Numbered from the stretch's first letter, positions 1 to 8,885 are shown. The stretch: 64,000 nt of DNA from Oceanobacillus sp. CFH 90083 (GCF_009389585.1 NZ_VIYG01000002.1:310001-374000); one strand, 5' to 3'. Notes: generated by a model not told the origin, from the letters alone. Made by a program: numbers and translations.

Positions 1-97
1 AAGTATCCTCTTCTAATTTTAATATAAAATCATTAATTGACTGTAAATGCTCCTGGCTTTCATCTAAGAAAATATCCAAATATTGTTGCATATCCAT
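1..97 (-). CDS. cheA: Chemotaxis histidine kinase CheA, N-terminal fragment
   Basis: Only the first 32 codons are in the window; the gene continues past the left edge. The visible peptide begins MDMQQYLDIFLDESQEHL and matches the start of the CheA HPt (P1) domain of Bacilli. The phosphorylated histidine lies further on, outside the window. The ATG at 97 is preceded by AGAGGGG at good spacing; a second in-frame ATG lies two codons later. The gene starts 28 bp after motB ends and on the same strand, so the three genes probably form a motA-motB-cheA unit. CheA passes receptor signals to CheY by phosphotransfer. The identification rests on a short N-terminus, so it is likely but not certain. Confidence 0.75.
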   Translation of the reverse strand, partial: MDMQQYLDIFLDESQEHLQSINDFILKLEEDT

Positions 98-125
98 AAG
101 ATTCCCCTCTATTCTTATCTACTTT

Positions 126-941
126 CTATTCCTCACTTATGTCCTCTGGCACATTAATCTCGTAATTTGGTAAAATCAAAACCTCTACTCGTCTATTCCT
201 TGCCCGATCTTCTTCGGTATCATTAGGAAAAGCCGGATCAAATTCCCCATGTCCTTTTACACTAAACAGCGTTGGATCAAGGCTATCATTTTGCATAAGA
301 ATCTGCATAAAGTTCATGGCACGCGTCACACTCAGATCCCAATTCGAATCAAAATCGGCATTGTGAATGGGGACATCATCAGCATGACCGCTAATCACGA
401 CCTGATGCGGAGGGTCTGTATCCAGAATTCGGGAAACATCCTCTGCAACTTGTATTCCTCCCGGTTTGACCACTGCACTTCCAGAATCAAATAGAATATC
501 ATTGCGCATTGTAATAAGGAGACCCTCTCCTGTTAATTCTGTTCCAAATTCTTCTGTCAGACCCGCCTCCTCAATATATGCATTAATTTCTTCCTCTACC
601 TGCCTGAGCCTGAGCAGTTCCTCCACCCCTTCTAAATCTGCTTCGTTCATTGCGTCCTCTTCGTTTTCTTTTTCGCCATCTTCCATATAATCACCATCAT
701 CCCGTCCTTCTTCCATACTTGGCGGAATTGGTTCTGACTCATAATCTAACAGACCTGTGCCTGACCCGGACGATAATTCATCCCGAAAGACATTCGCAAG
801 TTGAAAATATTTTTCCACATTGATATCACTGGAAGCAAATAAAACAATAAATAAAGCTACTAATAATGTTAATAAATCGGAATAAGGAAGCAGCCAGGAT
901 TCATCTACATGTGCTTGTTTTTTCTTTTTTCTTCTAGCCAT
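126..941 (-). CDS. motB: Flagellar motor stator protein MotB
   Basis: Peptidoglycan-anchored half of the flagellar stator, which couples ion flow to rotation. The N-terminus is lysine/arginine rich, followed by one membrane helix at about residues 17-39 that contains the ion-binding aspartate in the motif PYSDLLTLL (Asp22). A variable acidic linker (about residues 60-110) follows. The OmpA-like peptidoglycan-binding domain fills about residues 140-260 and includes ISGHADDVPI and a RARNRRVEVLI motif. At 271 aa it is close to B. subtilis MotB (261 aa). The start overlaps the end of motA by 8 bp, showing translational coupling. Resemblance is to the proton-type MotB more than to MotS, but the coupling ion cannot be settled from sequence reading alone. 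Confidence 0.93.
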   Translation of the reverse strand: MARRKKKKQAHVDESWLLPYSDLLTLLVALFIVLFASSDINVEKYFQLANVFRDELSSGSGTGLLDYESEPIPPSMEEGRDDGDYMEDGEKENEEDAMNEADLEGVEELLRLRQVEEEINAYIEEAGLTEEFGTELTGEGLLITMRNDILFDSGSAVVKPGGIQVAEDVSRILDTDPPHQVVISGHADDVPIHNADFDSNWDLSVTRAMNFMQILMQNDSLDPTLFSVKGHGEFDPAFPNDTEEDRARNRRVEVLILPNYEINVPEDISEE

Positions 942-1719
942 CGCTATCCCTCTTCTGCAGCTCTGCCAACTCTTTGGATGAAAGTAAAGAACCTAGTTTC
1001 TCCTGCACAATTAATCGGGAATCACCTGTCGTAATAGACAGAACACCTTCAACAATTAATTCTTTTTGCAGCACTTCCTGTTTCGATTTTTCACGCAGTT
1101 TATTAGCAAACGGATGCCACAATACGTAGCCTGTAAAAATCCCCAGTAATGTCGCCACAAAGGCTGCAGAAATGGCATGTCCGAGAGCGTCAATATCAGA
1201 CATATCGGCAAGCGCTGCAATCAATCCTATTACAGCACCCAGCACTCCCAATGTCGGAGCATATGTACCAGCCTGCGTAAAAATGGCTGCTCCTTCTTCA
1301 TGACGCTGCTCCATCGCCTCTATTTTTTCAATCATAACATCCTTAATAAAATCGGGTGATTGTCCATCAATCGCTAATTGCAAACCCGATGAAAGAAATG
1401 GATCATTTACCTCACTCACCTGGTTTTCTAAAGAAAGCAGCCCTTCTTTACGGGTTTGGTCTGCCCAATCCATAAATAACGCGATAAGCTCCTTGGAATC
1501 TGTTCGCTTCTCTTCAAAAAATAAAATCTTAAATAGTGCCGGAATGTTTTTCAATGCACTTCCAGGGAATGCAATAGCAACAGAAGCCGCAGTTCCGACT
1601 AAAATAATCAAAATAGCAGCCGGCTCAATAAGCGCTCCTACACCTACACCTTTTAGCACCATTCCTACTCCCACACCTATTAGTCCTAATATTAATCCTA
1701 TTACTGATGATTTATCCAT
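934..1719 (-). CDS. motA: Flagellar motor stator protein MotA
   Basis: Membrane half of the stator; it surrounds the MotB helix and contacts the rotor. The protein is 261 aa from the ATG at 1719, which has a GGGAGG ribosome site 7 bp upstream; an open frame reaching 1770 adds 17 residues with no ribosome site and is rejected. The N-terminus MDKSSVIGLILGLIGVGVG matches the B. subtilis MotA start. Four membrane helices are visible (about residues 4-24, 30-50, 150-170 and 180-205), with a cytoplasmic loop between the second and third and a charged C-terminus. It is the first gene of motA-motB-cheA. The family usually has about 260-290 residues. Confidence 0.93.
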   Translation of the reverse strand: MDKSSVIGLILGLIGVGVGMVLKGVGVGALIEPAAILIILVGTAASVAIAFPGSALKNIPALFKILFFEEKRTDSKELIALFMDWADQTRKEGLLSLENQVSEVNDPFLSSGLQLAIDGQSPDFIKDVMIEKIEAMEQRHEEGAAIFTQAGTYAPTLGVLGAVIGLIAALADMSDIDALGHAISAAFVATLLGIFTGYVLWHPFANKLREKSKQEVLQKELIVEGVLSITTGDSRLIVQEKLGSLLSSKELAELQKRDSDG

Positions 1720-1844
1720 ATGTATCCTCCCGTTTCCATTGTACCTACTTTTAATATCGGTAAAATTCATAAATTATGTAGTCTATCGCAAGGTAATTTT
1801 AGCATGAATCGACAACTATTTTACATATTATTTATCAAAACGTG

Positions 1845-1879
1845 AAAAACAGGCTGTGCAGTCACACCAGCCTGTTTTT
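1845..1879 (-). terminator. Rho-independent terminator after malL
   Basis: A perfect 12-bp inverted repeat, AAAAACAGGCTG at 1845-1856 and CAGCCTGTTTTT at 1868-1879, with an 11-nt loop lies just past the malL stop codon. The T run follows on the minus strand. The A/T arms make it potentially active on both strands. Confidence 0.85.
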
Positions 1880-1881
1880 CT

Positions 1882-3537
1882 TCAGTTAAATTGATAGATG
1901 ACAGCTTGATAAGCTTTTAGTTTTCCTTGCTCTGCCTCTTCATAATTATTGATAAGCAGCTTAAAATTTTTATCCTTCCATTTCTCTGGTAATGCATATT
2001 CTGTTTCTTTTCCGAAAACATTTACTAAAATCAGCCATCTGTCATTCTGATATGTCCGTATATATGCGTAAATATCAGGATGCTCCTCCAGCACAATATC
2101 ATAGCTCCCATAAATAAGACCTTCTTCTCGCTTCCGTAATGCAATCAGCTGCTTATAAAAATTTAAGATGGAATCAGCGTTATTTTGCTGTTCTTCTACA
2201 TTAATGGCTGTGTAATTGGGATTCACTTTAATCCATGGTATCCCTGTAGTAAATCCAGCATTTTCTTTATTATTCCACTGCATTGGGGTTCGTGAATGAT
2301 CACGGCTTGTCTTAGCCAGCGCTGCCAAAATTTTCTCTTCCGGAATCCCTTCCTCCAGCTTCTCCTTATAAAAATTCCTGGCATCGACAGCGTCATACTC
2401 CTCAATAGATTCAAACGGGACATTTGTCATCCCTATCTCCTGCCCTTGATAAATAAATGGTGTACCCTGCATCATAAAATATAATACTGCGAAGGCTTTG
2501 GCCGAGATTACGTGATAATTCTCTGTATCTCCCCAGCTGGAAACAGAGCGCGGCTGATCATGATTTTCTAAAAACAGCGCATTCCATCCGACTTTTTCCA
2601 ATCCTTTCTGCCAGGCAGTAAACACACTCTTTAATTCTTCTAAATCAAGACCTGCTCCTGTTTCACGTCCCCATAGATTAAGATGATCAAATTGAAAAAT
2701 CATATCAAATACACCATGCTTTTCGCCGACCCAGTCATCTGCCTGTGACAGTTTCACGCCATTAGCCTCTCCAACTGTCATGATGTCATAGTGGTCCAGC
2801 GTTGCCTTTTTAAATTCCTGCAGAAATTGATGGATACCATCCTGATTCATATGCCCCTTGAAGGAAGGTACATATTTCTTCTTTTTTGGATTGGGCATAT
2901 CAGGAAATCCAGGTTTCTTTTTAATATGTGAGATAGCATCCACACGAAAACCATCAATCCCCTTATCGAGCCACCAATTGACCATTTTGTATAAGTCTTT
3001 GCGGACAGCTTCATTTTCCCAATTTAAATCAGGCTGTTTCTCGGAAAAAATATGCATGAAATACTCTTTCGTCTGCGCATCATATTTCCAGGCCGAACCA
3101 CCGAAAATAGACTCCCAATTATTCGGTTCCTCTCCGTTCTTTTTCCCAGGATGCCAAATATAATAATTACGGTACGGATTATCCTTTGATGATCTTGACT
3201 CGATAAACCAGGGGTGTTCATCAGAAGTATGATTAATGACTAAATCCATAATCAGACGCATCCCTTTTTGATGCACTTTTTCAAGAAGCTCATCAAAGTC
3301 TGCCATTGTTCCAAACTCTTCTGCAATGGCTTGGTAATCACTGATATCATAGCCATTATCATCATTGGGAGATTGATAGACAGGACTTACCCAAATGACA
3401 TCAATTCCCAAATCCTTTAAATAATCTAATTTAGAGATAATACCTTTTATATCCCCAACGCCATCTCCATTAGAGTCCATAAAGCTCCTTGGATAGATTT
3501 GATACGCTGTTGCTTCTTTCCACCATATTTTTTTCAT
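1882..3537 (-). CDS. malL: Oligo-1,6-glucosidase / alpha-glucosidase (GH13)
   Basis: Cytoplasmic glycoside hydrolase that splits alpha-1,6 and alpha-1,4 bonds in isomaltose, maltose and short dextrins. No signal peptide is present, and the protein starts MKKIWWKEATAYQIYPRSF, a hallmark of the GH13 oligo-1,6-glucosidases. Length is 551 aa against about 560 in B. subtilis MalL. Catalytic residues are visible: nucleophile Asp200 in FRVDAIS, acid/base Glu257 in VGEANG, and Asp327 in ENHDQPR. The ATG at 3537 has GGAAGG upstream; an extension to 3582 is not supported. It is monocistronic, with its own terminator, and lies apart from the mdx operon whose oligosaccharides it probably consumes. A palindrome about 105-130 bp upstream may be its operator. 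Exact substrate preference is inferred. Confidence 0.88.
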   Translation of the reverse strand: MKKIWWKEATAYQIYPRSFMDSNGDGVGDIKGIISKLDYLKDLGIDVIWVSPVYQSPNDDNGYDISDYQAIAEEFGTMADFDELLEKVHQKGMRLIMDLVINHTSDEHPWFIESRSSKDNPYRNYYIWHPGKKNGEEPNNWESIFGGSAWKYDAQTKEYFMHIFSEKQPDLNWENEAVRKDLYKMVNWWLDKGIDGFRVDAISHIKKKPGFPDMPNPKKKKYVPSFKGHMNQDGIHQFLQEFKKATLDHYDIMTVGEANGVKLSQADDWVGEKHGVFDMIFQFDHLNLWGRETGAGLDLEELKSVFTAWQKGLEKVGWNALFLENHDQPRSVSSWGDTENYHVISAKAFAVLYFMMQGTPFIYQGQEIGMTNVPFESIEEYDAVDARNFYKEKLEEGIPEEKILAALAKTSRDHSRTPMQWNNKENAGFTTGIPWIKVNPNYTAINVEEQQNNADSILNFYKQLIALRKREEGLIYGSYDIVLEEHPDIYAYIRTYQNDRWLILVNVFGKETEYALPEKWKDKNFKLLINNYEEAEQGKLKAYQAVIYQFN

Positions 3538-3641
3538 ATCTCTACTTCCCTTCCTAATACCTATGCCTGCTTTTCCTTCCACTATTAAGACACGCTACCG
3601 AAAACAGAAAAATCAAATTCATTAGAAAAATTACAATTACA

Positions 3642-3665
3642 CTTATCACAATCGTTATTGATAAG
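3642..3665. promoter_or_regulatory. Candidate LacI-type operator upstream of malL
   Basis: An interrupted palindrome with 7-bp arms, CTTATCA and TGATAAG, is centred on a CG pair at 3653-3654. Nine of twelve half-site positions are symmetric. CG-centred palindromes are typical of LacI-family operators, but this one does not match the GCAAACGTTTGC sites elsewhere in the region. No protein is assigned. Confidence 0.3.
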
Positions 3666-3784
3666 AAAGGACAGCTAAATGTATAGCAGTTTTTTTCACT
3701 CCATCATCCTAAGTTGGCAATAAACCAAGCACGACAAATATACAATCGTAATGGCAATTCATATAAGGGGGTGTTTAAAAAGGA

Positions 3785-3824
3785 AACTGGAAAAATTCTT
3801 TAACGTAAAAAGAATATTCCAGTT
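3785..3824 (-). terminator. Terminator of the ThuA/oxidoreductase/isomerase operon
   Basis: Long A/T-rich hairpin: AACTGG plus further arm at 3785-3801 pairs with the complementary arm ending CCAGTT at 3824, with one bulged position. It lies 10 bp beyond the stop codon of the isomerase gene, and T-rich sequence follows on the minus strand. Confidence 0.65.
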
Positions 3825-3833
3825 CAATTGGTG

Positions 3834-4802
3834 TTAAGCCCACCACATAGAAGCTGGAGGCTCTGCTATATTCACCTGCTTTAAGTTTTTCACTGCTGCC
3901 TGAAAACCTTCCTCAATCGACATAATCGGGTCTTCATGCTCCATACTGATGACATAATCATAGCCATAGGTTCTGAGCGCGCTGACGATATTCGACCATT
4001 CCTGAATACTATGTCCATACCCTACAGAACGGAAGCTCCAGGCGCGTGTCTGCACCTCTCCATAAGGCTGCATATCCGTTAAGCCATACATATTGACATT
4101 ATCCTGGTCTATATACGTATCTTTGGCATGGAAATGATGGATTGCTCCAGCTTTACCCAGAATCTTAATCGCTGCGACCGGATCAATGCCCTGCCACCAT
4201 AAATGACTTGGGTCCAGATTGGCACCGATGGCATCATTTGTTGCTTCCCGGAGCTTTAACAAGGTATATGGGGTATGAACAAGAAAGCCGGCATGGAGTT
4301 CCAATCCTACTTTGACACCATGATCCTCCGCAAATTGCCCCTGCTCCTTCCAATATGGAATCAGCTTTTCTTCCCACTGCCATTTTAAAATATCGGAATA
4401 TTCCGTTGGCCATGGTGTTACCGGCCAGTTTGGATACTTCGAATTTTCATTCGATCCCGGTGTTCCCGAAAAAGTATTAACTACCGGAACATCCAGCAGT
4501 TCTGCCAAACGCACTGTTTTCACAAACGCCTCATGACTTGCTTTGGCATGAGCCTGGTTCGGTGAAACAGGATTATCATGACAGCTAAATGCGCTAATGG
4601 TTAGTCCGCGTGAATCAATCTTATCTTTGAATTCCTTTCTTTTCTCGCTGTTTTCCAGCAGTTCATCGATTGGACAATGGGCTGCGCCGGGGTTGCCTCC
4701 TGTACCTATTTCCACGGCATCCAACCCGGCAGCCTTTACATAATCAAGCATGTCCTCCAGCTTCTTTTCTGCAAATAAAACCGTAAATACACCAAGTTTC
4801 AT
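3834..4802 (-). CDS. Sugar phosphate isomerase/epimerase family TIM-barrel protein
   Basis: 322-residue xylose-isomerase-like TIM barrel (AP-endonuclease 2 superfamily, the family of IolE, IolH and IolI). Visible marks are the N-terminal strand KLGVFTVLF, a VEIGTGG segment at about residue 35, NLDPSHLWWQGIDP at about residue 195 and HFHAKDTY at about residue 220; the acidic and histidine residues of these strands normally bind a divalent metal. It is the last gene of an operon with a ThuA-like protein and two Gfo/Idh/MocA dehydrogenases, a combination found in pathways for oxidised (keto) sugars and inositols. The isomerase or lyase reaction and the substrate cannot be named from the sequence. 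A ribosome site AAAGGAGG precedes the ATG. Confidence 0.8.
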   Translation of the reverse strand: MKLGVFTVLFAEKKLEDMLDYVKAAGLDAVEIGTGGNPGAAHCPIDELLENSEKRKEFKDKIDSRGLTISAFSCHDNPVSPNQAHAKASHEAFVKTVRLAELLDVPVVNTFSGTPGSNENSKYPNWPVTPWPTEYSDILKWQWEEKLIPYWKEQGQFAEDHGVKVGLELHAGFLVHTPYTLLKLREATNDAIGANLDPSHLWWQGIDPVAAIKILGKAGAIHHFHAKDTYIDQDNVNMYGLTDMQPYGEVQTRAWSFRSVGYGHSIQEWSNIVSALRTYGYDYVISMEHEDPIMSIEEGFQAAVKNLKQVNIAEPPASMWWA

Positions 4803-4817
4803 TTCTTGTTACCTCCT

Positions 4818-5852
4818 TTAATTGATTACAATCGGCTTTCCCTGCTCACTGCTTGCATAGATGGCATCGATTACTTTCGTTACCAGTAGTGCATCCTTTG
4901 GACTACTTTTTAATGTATCCTTTCCTAAGCATGCATCGATAAAATTCTTTGCCTGCAAAACACCAGCCTGCTGATGGTCTTCTGTTGTTTTGGCATGCGT
5001 TTCCATCATTCTATGATACTTTGGCTGATAGAATTCAAATGGAAAAACACTTAAGCCTCCATTTTCTCCCGATATCGAGATATGCGTCTGGTCCTCTTTG
5101 ATATTTGCTGCCCAGGAACACTCAAACAATAGCGTACTCTGGTCATCAAAACGGATATACGCACTGACATGGTCATCTACATCTATGGCTTCATGGTCAT
5201 AGCTGCCCCAATCGTTAATCTGATTCGGCTGCTTGCTTAGGCGCTGATAGACCTGTGCCTGGACCTCTGCCGGTTTGGAGGGAGCAACCAGCCACAGTGC
5301 TGCATCCAGCAAGTGGCAGCCCCAGTCAATTAAACTGCCGCCGCCCTGGAGCTCCTTATTAATAAATACACCCCAGCCCGGAACTTTTCGCTGACGCAAA
5401 GCCTGTACTCTTGTCACAATCGGTGCTCCCACTTCCGGCATCGATGCTTTTGCCAGCATCACTGCATCTATAAAGCGATAGTGATAGCCGATCATTAAGA
5501 TTTTATGATTCGCTTCAGCAGCATCCAGCATCCGTTTTCCTTCTTCGGCATTCATCGCCATCGGTTTCTCACATAAAACATGGACACCATGATTCAGAGC
5601 CGCAACCGCTATCGATTCATGAAATTTATTTGGTGTACAAATGGTCACTGCATCCACATGCTTCAACATGTCCAAATCATTTGCATAGACATGGGGAATG
5701 GCATATTTCTCAGCCACTTCCTCCGCCCGGACCAGATTAACATCATGCACACCAACGATTTCTACCTGTTCACTTAATGATTGATAAGCAGGAATATGGC
5801 GGTTCTCCGCAATTCCTCCCGCACCAATCAGTCCCATTTTCAATTTTTTCAT
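4818..5852 (-). CDS. Gfo/Idh/MocA family NAD(P)-dependent oxidoreductase (second copy)
   Basis: Cytoplasmic dehydrogenase acting on a sugar or polyol hydroxyl. The N-terminal Rossmann fold has GLIGAGGIAENRH (residues 7-19), followed by CEKPMAMNAEEGK at about residue 94, the lysine-bearing EKP motif of the family. The C-terminal half has SLIDWGCHLLDAALWL at about residue 174, where the histidine sits in the active site. Length 344 aa is normal. It follows the other oxidoreductase gene by 6 bp and precedes the isomerase by 15 bp, so the operon is tight. The two copies share the fold but little continuous sequence, so they probably catalyse different steps or act on different carbons. The substrate is unknown. 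Confidence 0.85.
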   Translation of the reverse strand: MKKLKMGLIGAGGIAENRHIPAYQSLSEQVEIVGVHDVNLVRAEEVAEKYAIPHVYANDLDMLKHVDAVTICTPNKFHESIAVAALNHGVHVLCEKPMAMNAEEGKRMLDAAEANHKILMIGYHYRFIDAVMLAKASMPEVGAPIVTRVQALRQRKVPGWGVFINKELQGGGSLIDWGCHLLDAALWLVAPSKPAEVQAQVYQRLSKQPNQINDWGSYDHEAIDVDDHVSAYIRFDDQSTLLFECSWAANIKEDQTHISISGENGGLSVFPFEFYQPKYHRMMETHAKTTEDHQQAGVLQAKNFIDACLGKDTLKSSPKDALLVTKVIDAIYASSEQGKPIVIN

Positions 5853-5858
5853 ACTTCG

Positions 5859-6887
5859 TCACTTCTCCAAGGAATAGATTCTTTTTGTCTGAACGGATTC
5901 CAATGCTCCCAGAATAATAGCGAGCGATTTCTTCCCTTCTTCGCCATCTATTAATGGTGTTGTATCATTCTGAATCGATTCAACAAAATGATCAATTACA
6001 TGTGTGGTGGTCTGTCCGCCTTCGTCATTGGACTGAATCGCACCAAGCTCATATTTTACGATTTCCCCATTCGCATATTGAGCGACTAAAGCATATGTTG
6101 GATCATCCTCTAAACGCAAGGTCGCTTTTTCTCCATAAATAATCGTGGAGTTATCTTCTTTTGCGGTGTACGCCCAGCTTGCTGCCAGTGTGCCGATAAT
6201 GCCTGTTGCTGATTTTAAGATAAGCGTCGCATTATCATCCACATCGGTATTTTCCTTTGCACTTGTTTCCACAAATGCGCCTACTTCCACAAACTCATCC
6301 TGCAGGATATAGCGGATTAAATCGGCTTTATGTACGCCTAAATCACCCATGGCGCCAATAAATGCTTCCTCTTTTTTAAAGAACCAGCTTTCCTTTCCAT
6401 CGGCACTCCAGCCTTCTGGACCGCCATGCCCGAATGCGGTACGGAAGCTGTAAATCTTTCCAAGCGCTCCCGAGGCAATCAGCTCTCTGGCTTTCTGATG
6501 GGATGCAACAAAGCGCTGATTATGGCCAATCATTAATTTCCTGTCATTCCGCTTTGCTGCTTCTATCATCTGATCTGCTTCCTCAGCAGACGTTGCCATC
6601 GGCTTTTCACAAAGCACATGCGCACCGGCATCCAGGGCTGCAATGCTTACAGGCGCATGTAAATAGTTTGGCAGACAAACACTGACCGCATCTACCTTTT
6701 CTTCTTTCAACAGGGTTTGATAATCTGTATAGGCTTTTGCCTGATATTTTTCCGCTGCTGCTTCGGCCCGTTCTCTGACAACATCACATACTGCCACGAT
6801 CTCTGCCTGCTCATTAGCATCATATTCCGGCAGATGGCGATGCTTGGCAATACTGCCGCATCCAATCACTGCTACTTTTAAACGCAT
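5859..6887 (-). CDS. Gfo/Idh/MocA family NAD(P)-dependent oxidoreductase (first copy)
   Basis: 342-residue sugar or polyol dehydrogenase. Visible features are the Rossmann motif VIGCGSIAKHRHL near the N-terminus, the CEKPMATSAEEADQM segment at about residue 93, and MGDLGVHKADLIRY at about residue 180, where family members carry the catalytic histidine. GGAAGAGG precedes the ATG. It sits 25 bp after the ThuA-like gene and 6 bp before the second dehydrogenase gene. In other bacteria, ThuA next to Gfo/Idh proteins is linked to metabolism of trehalose-type and 3-keto disaccharides; here that is only an analogy. Inositol dehydrogenase activity is the main alternative. Confidence 0.85.
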   Translation of the reverse strand: MRLKVAVIGCGSIAKHRHLPEYDANEQAEIVAVCDVVRERAEAAAEKYQAKAYTDYQTLLKEEKVDAVSVCLPNYLHAPVSIAALDAGAHVLCEKPMATSAEEADQMIEAAKRNDRKLMIGHNQRFVASHQKARELIASGALGKIYSFRTAFGHGGPEGWSADGKESWFFKKEEAFIGAMGDLGVHKADLIRYILQDEFVEVGAFVETSAKENTDVDDNATLILKSATGIIGTLAASWAYTAKEDNSTIIYGEKATLRLEDDPTYALVAQYANGEIVKYELGAIQSNDEGGQTTTHVIDHFVESIQNDTTPLIDGEEGKKSLAIILGALESVQTKRIYSLEK

Positions 6888-6912
6888 ATATCCTCTTCCT
6901 CTCTATCTCTAA

Positions 6913-7620
6913 TTATTTTTCAAGCGGTTGATAATTGCCATACGTATGCTTAGGTGTATCCTGATTTTTTGCCCACTCCACGGCATTTTTAATGACTTGC
7001 TGGACCTCTGCCTGATGATATGTCGGATAGCTTTCATGCCCGGGGCGGAAATAAAATATTTTTCCCCTGCCGCGTTTAAACGTGGCGCCGCTGCGGAAAA
7101 CCTCCCCACCGGTAAACCAGCTGACGAAAATTAATTCATCCGGTGCCGGAATATCAAAATGCTCCCCGTACATTTCCTCTTTTTCAATTTCAAAATACTC
7201 GCCGATTCCTTTAGCAATCGGATGGGACGGATCTACATTCCAGACGCGTTCTTTATCGTCTGATTCCCGCCATTTTAAATCACAGCCTGTCCCCATCAGC
7301 GATTTAAAAATTTTGGAAAAATGCCCGGAGTGAAGGACGATTAATCCCATGCCGTCTAACACGCGCTGTTTGACGCGTTCGACAATGTCTTCCTGCACTT
7401 CGTCATGTGCCATATGTCCCCACCAGACTAAAACATCGGTTTTAGTCAACAATTCTTGCGGTAAACCATGCTCCGGCTCATCTAATGTTGCCGTGGTTAC
7501 ATCATGTCCTGCTTCTGTTAAAAAGCTGGCAATCGTTCCATGAATTCCTTCCGGATAAATAGAGGCAACGGTTTCATTTGTTTTTTCATGACGGTTTTCA
7601 TTCCATACTATGATGTTCAT
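6913..7620 (-). CDS. ThuA-like domain protein (class I amidotransferase-like fold)
   Basis: 235-residue protein with the ThuA fold. Visible marks: N-terminal [13 protein letters not shown], a strand [12 protein letters not shown] at about residue 68, [13 protein letters not shown] at about residue 95 and HGEHFDIP-like [13 protein letters not shown] at about residue 150. In place of the amidotransferase cysteine at the nucleophile elbow there is a serine (HSGH), as is usual for ThuA. The name comes from the trehalose utilisation genes of rhizobia. The ATG at 7620 has AGGGAG 8 bp upstream; a GTG three codons earlier touches that site and is rejected. It is the second gene of the LacI-led operon. 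Its role in sugar oxidation or keto-sugar processing is inferred from family context. Confidence 0.82.
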   Translation of the reverse strand: MNIIVWNENRHEKTNETVASIYPEGIHGTIASFLTEAGHDVTTATLDEPEHGLPQELLTKTDVLVWWGHMAHDEVQEDIVERVKQRVLDGMGLIVLHSGHFSKIFKSLMGTGCDLKWRESDDKERVWNVDPSHPIAKGIGEYFEIEKEEMYGEHFDIPAPDELIFVSWFTGGEVFRSGATFKRGRGKIFYFRPGHESYPTYHQAEVQQVIKNAVEWAKNQDTPKHTYGNYQPLEK

Positions 7621-7672
7621 ATTAAACACTCCCTAGCCCATTTTTTATTCTGTTCTTTCATTAATTATCATA

Positions 7673-8704
7673 TTAATTTTCCTGTAAGCTGCGGTGAGAC
7701 TCTTTTGGTTCAATTCTTGCAGAGATTATTACACTCCGCTTGAAGGTATCTGGATAATGAATCAATTCAATTACTCCTTTGGAGGCTTCATAGCCTAATT
7801 GATATGTTTGGGTATCAATCGCAGTGAGCTTCGGAATAGAGACCTCTGTTATCAACGTCTTATTAAAGACAACAACACTTATATCTTCTGGTACATGTAA
7901 GCCATGATTTAGTATTCTTTTTAAAACACCTACTCCCTGAAGAGGGGAAGAAATAACAAGTGCTGTGGGCGGATGCTCTAGCTTTAAAAATTTATCCAGT
8001 ATCTTCTCTTCGTCCTCTGGATTCTGGACAAATTTGACATAGGCTGGATTTTTTGAAATCCCTTCCAACTCCAAAGCTTTATAATAGCCTTCTAAACGGT
8101 CTTGAATAACTTGGAAAGAAGGGTTATCACCGATAAATCCAATTTTCCGATGATATTGATTTAATAAAAATGCTGTTGCATCCTTTGCTGCTTGAACATT
8201 ATCGTTATCTACATACATCACTTCATGAATACGATCCACTGGTTTGCCAATAACGACAAACGGAATAGCCGCCTCTAATAAAAAGGGAACCACTCTATCT
8301 TCCTTCCTTGCATAAAGAACGATCATTCCATCTACTTGCTTTCCCTGTACCATTTTTACAACATCTGAATAAATCTCTTTTTCTGTACGGCCTGTTGTAA
8401 TCATAATACTGTAGCCATGCTCGTGACAGTGGGCACTAATCCCTTGAATGACCTCTGAAACAAAAGGATTTATCCAGTTCCATGCCTCATTTTCTGAATA
8501 CTTTAGTACAATGCCAATCGTTTTTGTGGACTGCCGGACAAGTCCTCTGGCATTTAAATTGATATGATATCCAAGCTCTTCCATTACTTTACGTACTTTT
8601 TTCTTGGTCTTATCACTGATATGCCTGCTGTCAGAAATAACTCGAGAAACGGTTGAAGGAGATACATTCGCTGCTTTTGCCACATCTTTTATTGTTACTG
8701 CCAT
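7673..8704 (-). CDS. LacI-family transcriptional regulator, first gene of sugar operon
   Basis: 343-residue repressor. The N-terminus has the LacI helix-turn-helix, VTIKDVAKAANVSPSTVSR, followed by the hinge helix region LNARGLVRQSTKTIG. The C-terminal two-thirds is a periplasmic-binding-protein-like sugar sensor, with motifs such as GKPVDRIHEVMYVDNDN. The ATG has GGAGGG at good spacing. It lies 52 bp before the ThuA-like gene and appears to lead the operon, so it probably controls its own transcription together with the catabolic genes. Two copies of the operator palindrome GCAAACGTTTGC, exactly 100 bp apart, lie upstream at 8786 and 8886. It resembles the regulator at 8997, including the VDNDN segment, and both may read the same site. 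Confidence 0.9.
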   Translation of the reverse strand: MAVTIKDVAKAANVSPSTVSRVISDSRHISDKTKKKVRKVMEELGYHINLNARGLVRQSTKTIGIVLKYSENEAWNWINPFVSEVIQGISAHCHEHGYSIMITTGRTEKEIYSDVVKMVQGKQVDGMIVLYARKEDRVVPFLLEAAIPFVVIGKPVDRIHEVMYVDNDNVQAAKDATAFLLNQYHRKIGFIGDNPSFQVIQDRLEGYYKALELEGISKNPAYVKFVQNPEDEEKILDKFLKLEHPPTALVISSPLQGVGVLKRILNHGLHVPEDISVVVFNKTLITEVSIPKLTAIDTQTYQLGYEASKGVIELIHYPDTFKRSVIISARIEPKESHRSLQEN

Positions 8705-8785
8705 TTGAAGCCCTCCTTATCCTTCAACAAAGCTTTCTTAAATAAGGGGATGTTAAAAAGGAAAATCTAAATCATCCTCATTAAC

Positions 8786-8797
8786 GCAAACGTTTGC
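8786..8797. promoter_or_regulatory. Operator O1, palindrome GCAAACGTTTGC
   Basis: Perfect 12-bp palindrome centred on CG, typical of LacI-family sites. It lies 16 bp past the -10 box of the LacI-ThuA operon promoter, so it would cover the early transcribed region. One strand also fits the catabolite-responsive element pattern for CcpA in all but the last base, so CcpA is an alternative binder. Confidence 0.7.
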
Positions 8798-8813
8798 ATC
8801 AACTTTTGACTTA

Positions 8814-8842
8814 ATCTTATCATTAGTTCAAATAATAAGCAA
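8814..8842 (-). promoter_or_regulatory. Promoter of the LacI-ThuA-oxidoreductase operon
   Basis: On the minus strand a TTGCTT box (8837-8842) and a TAAGAT box (8814-8819) are separated by 17 bp, fitting a sigma-A promoter. Operator O1 begins 16 bp downstream of the -10 box and O2 lies about 45 bp upstream of the -35 box. Confidence 0.5.
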
Positions 8843-8885
8843 GATTCAAAAATTTATATTTTTCTGCATAAACCAATAAACTAAC

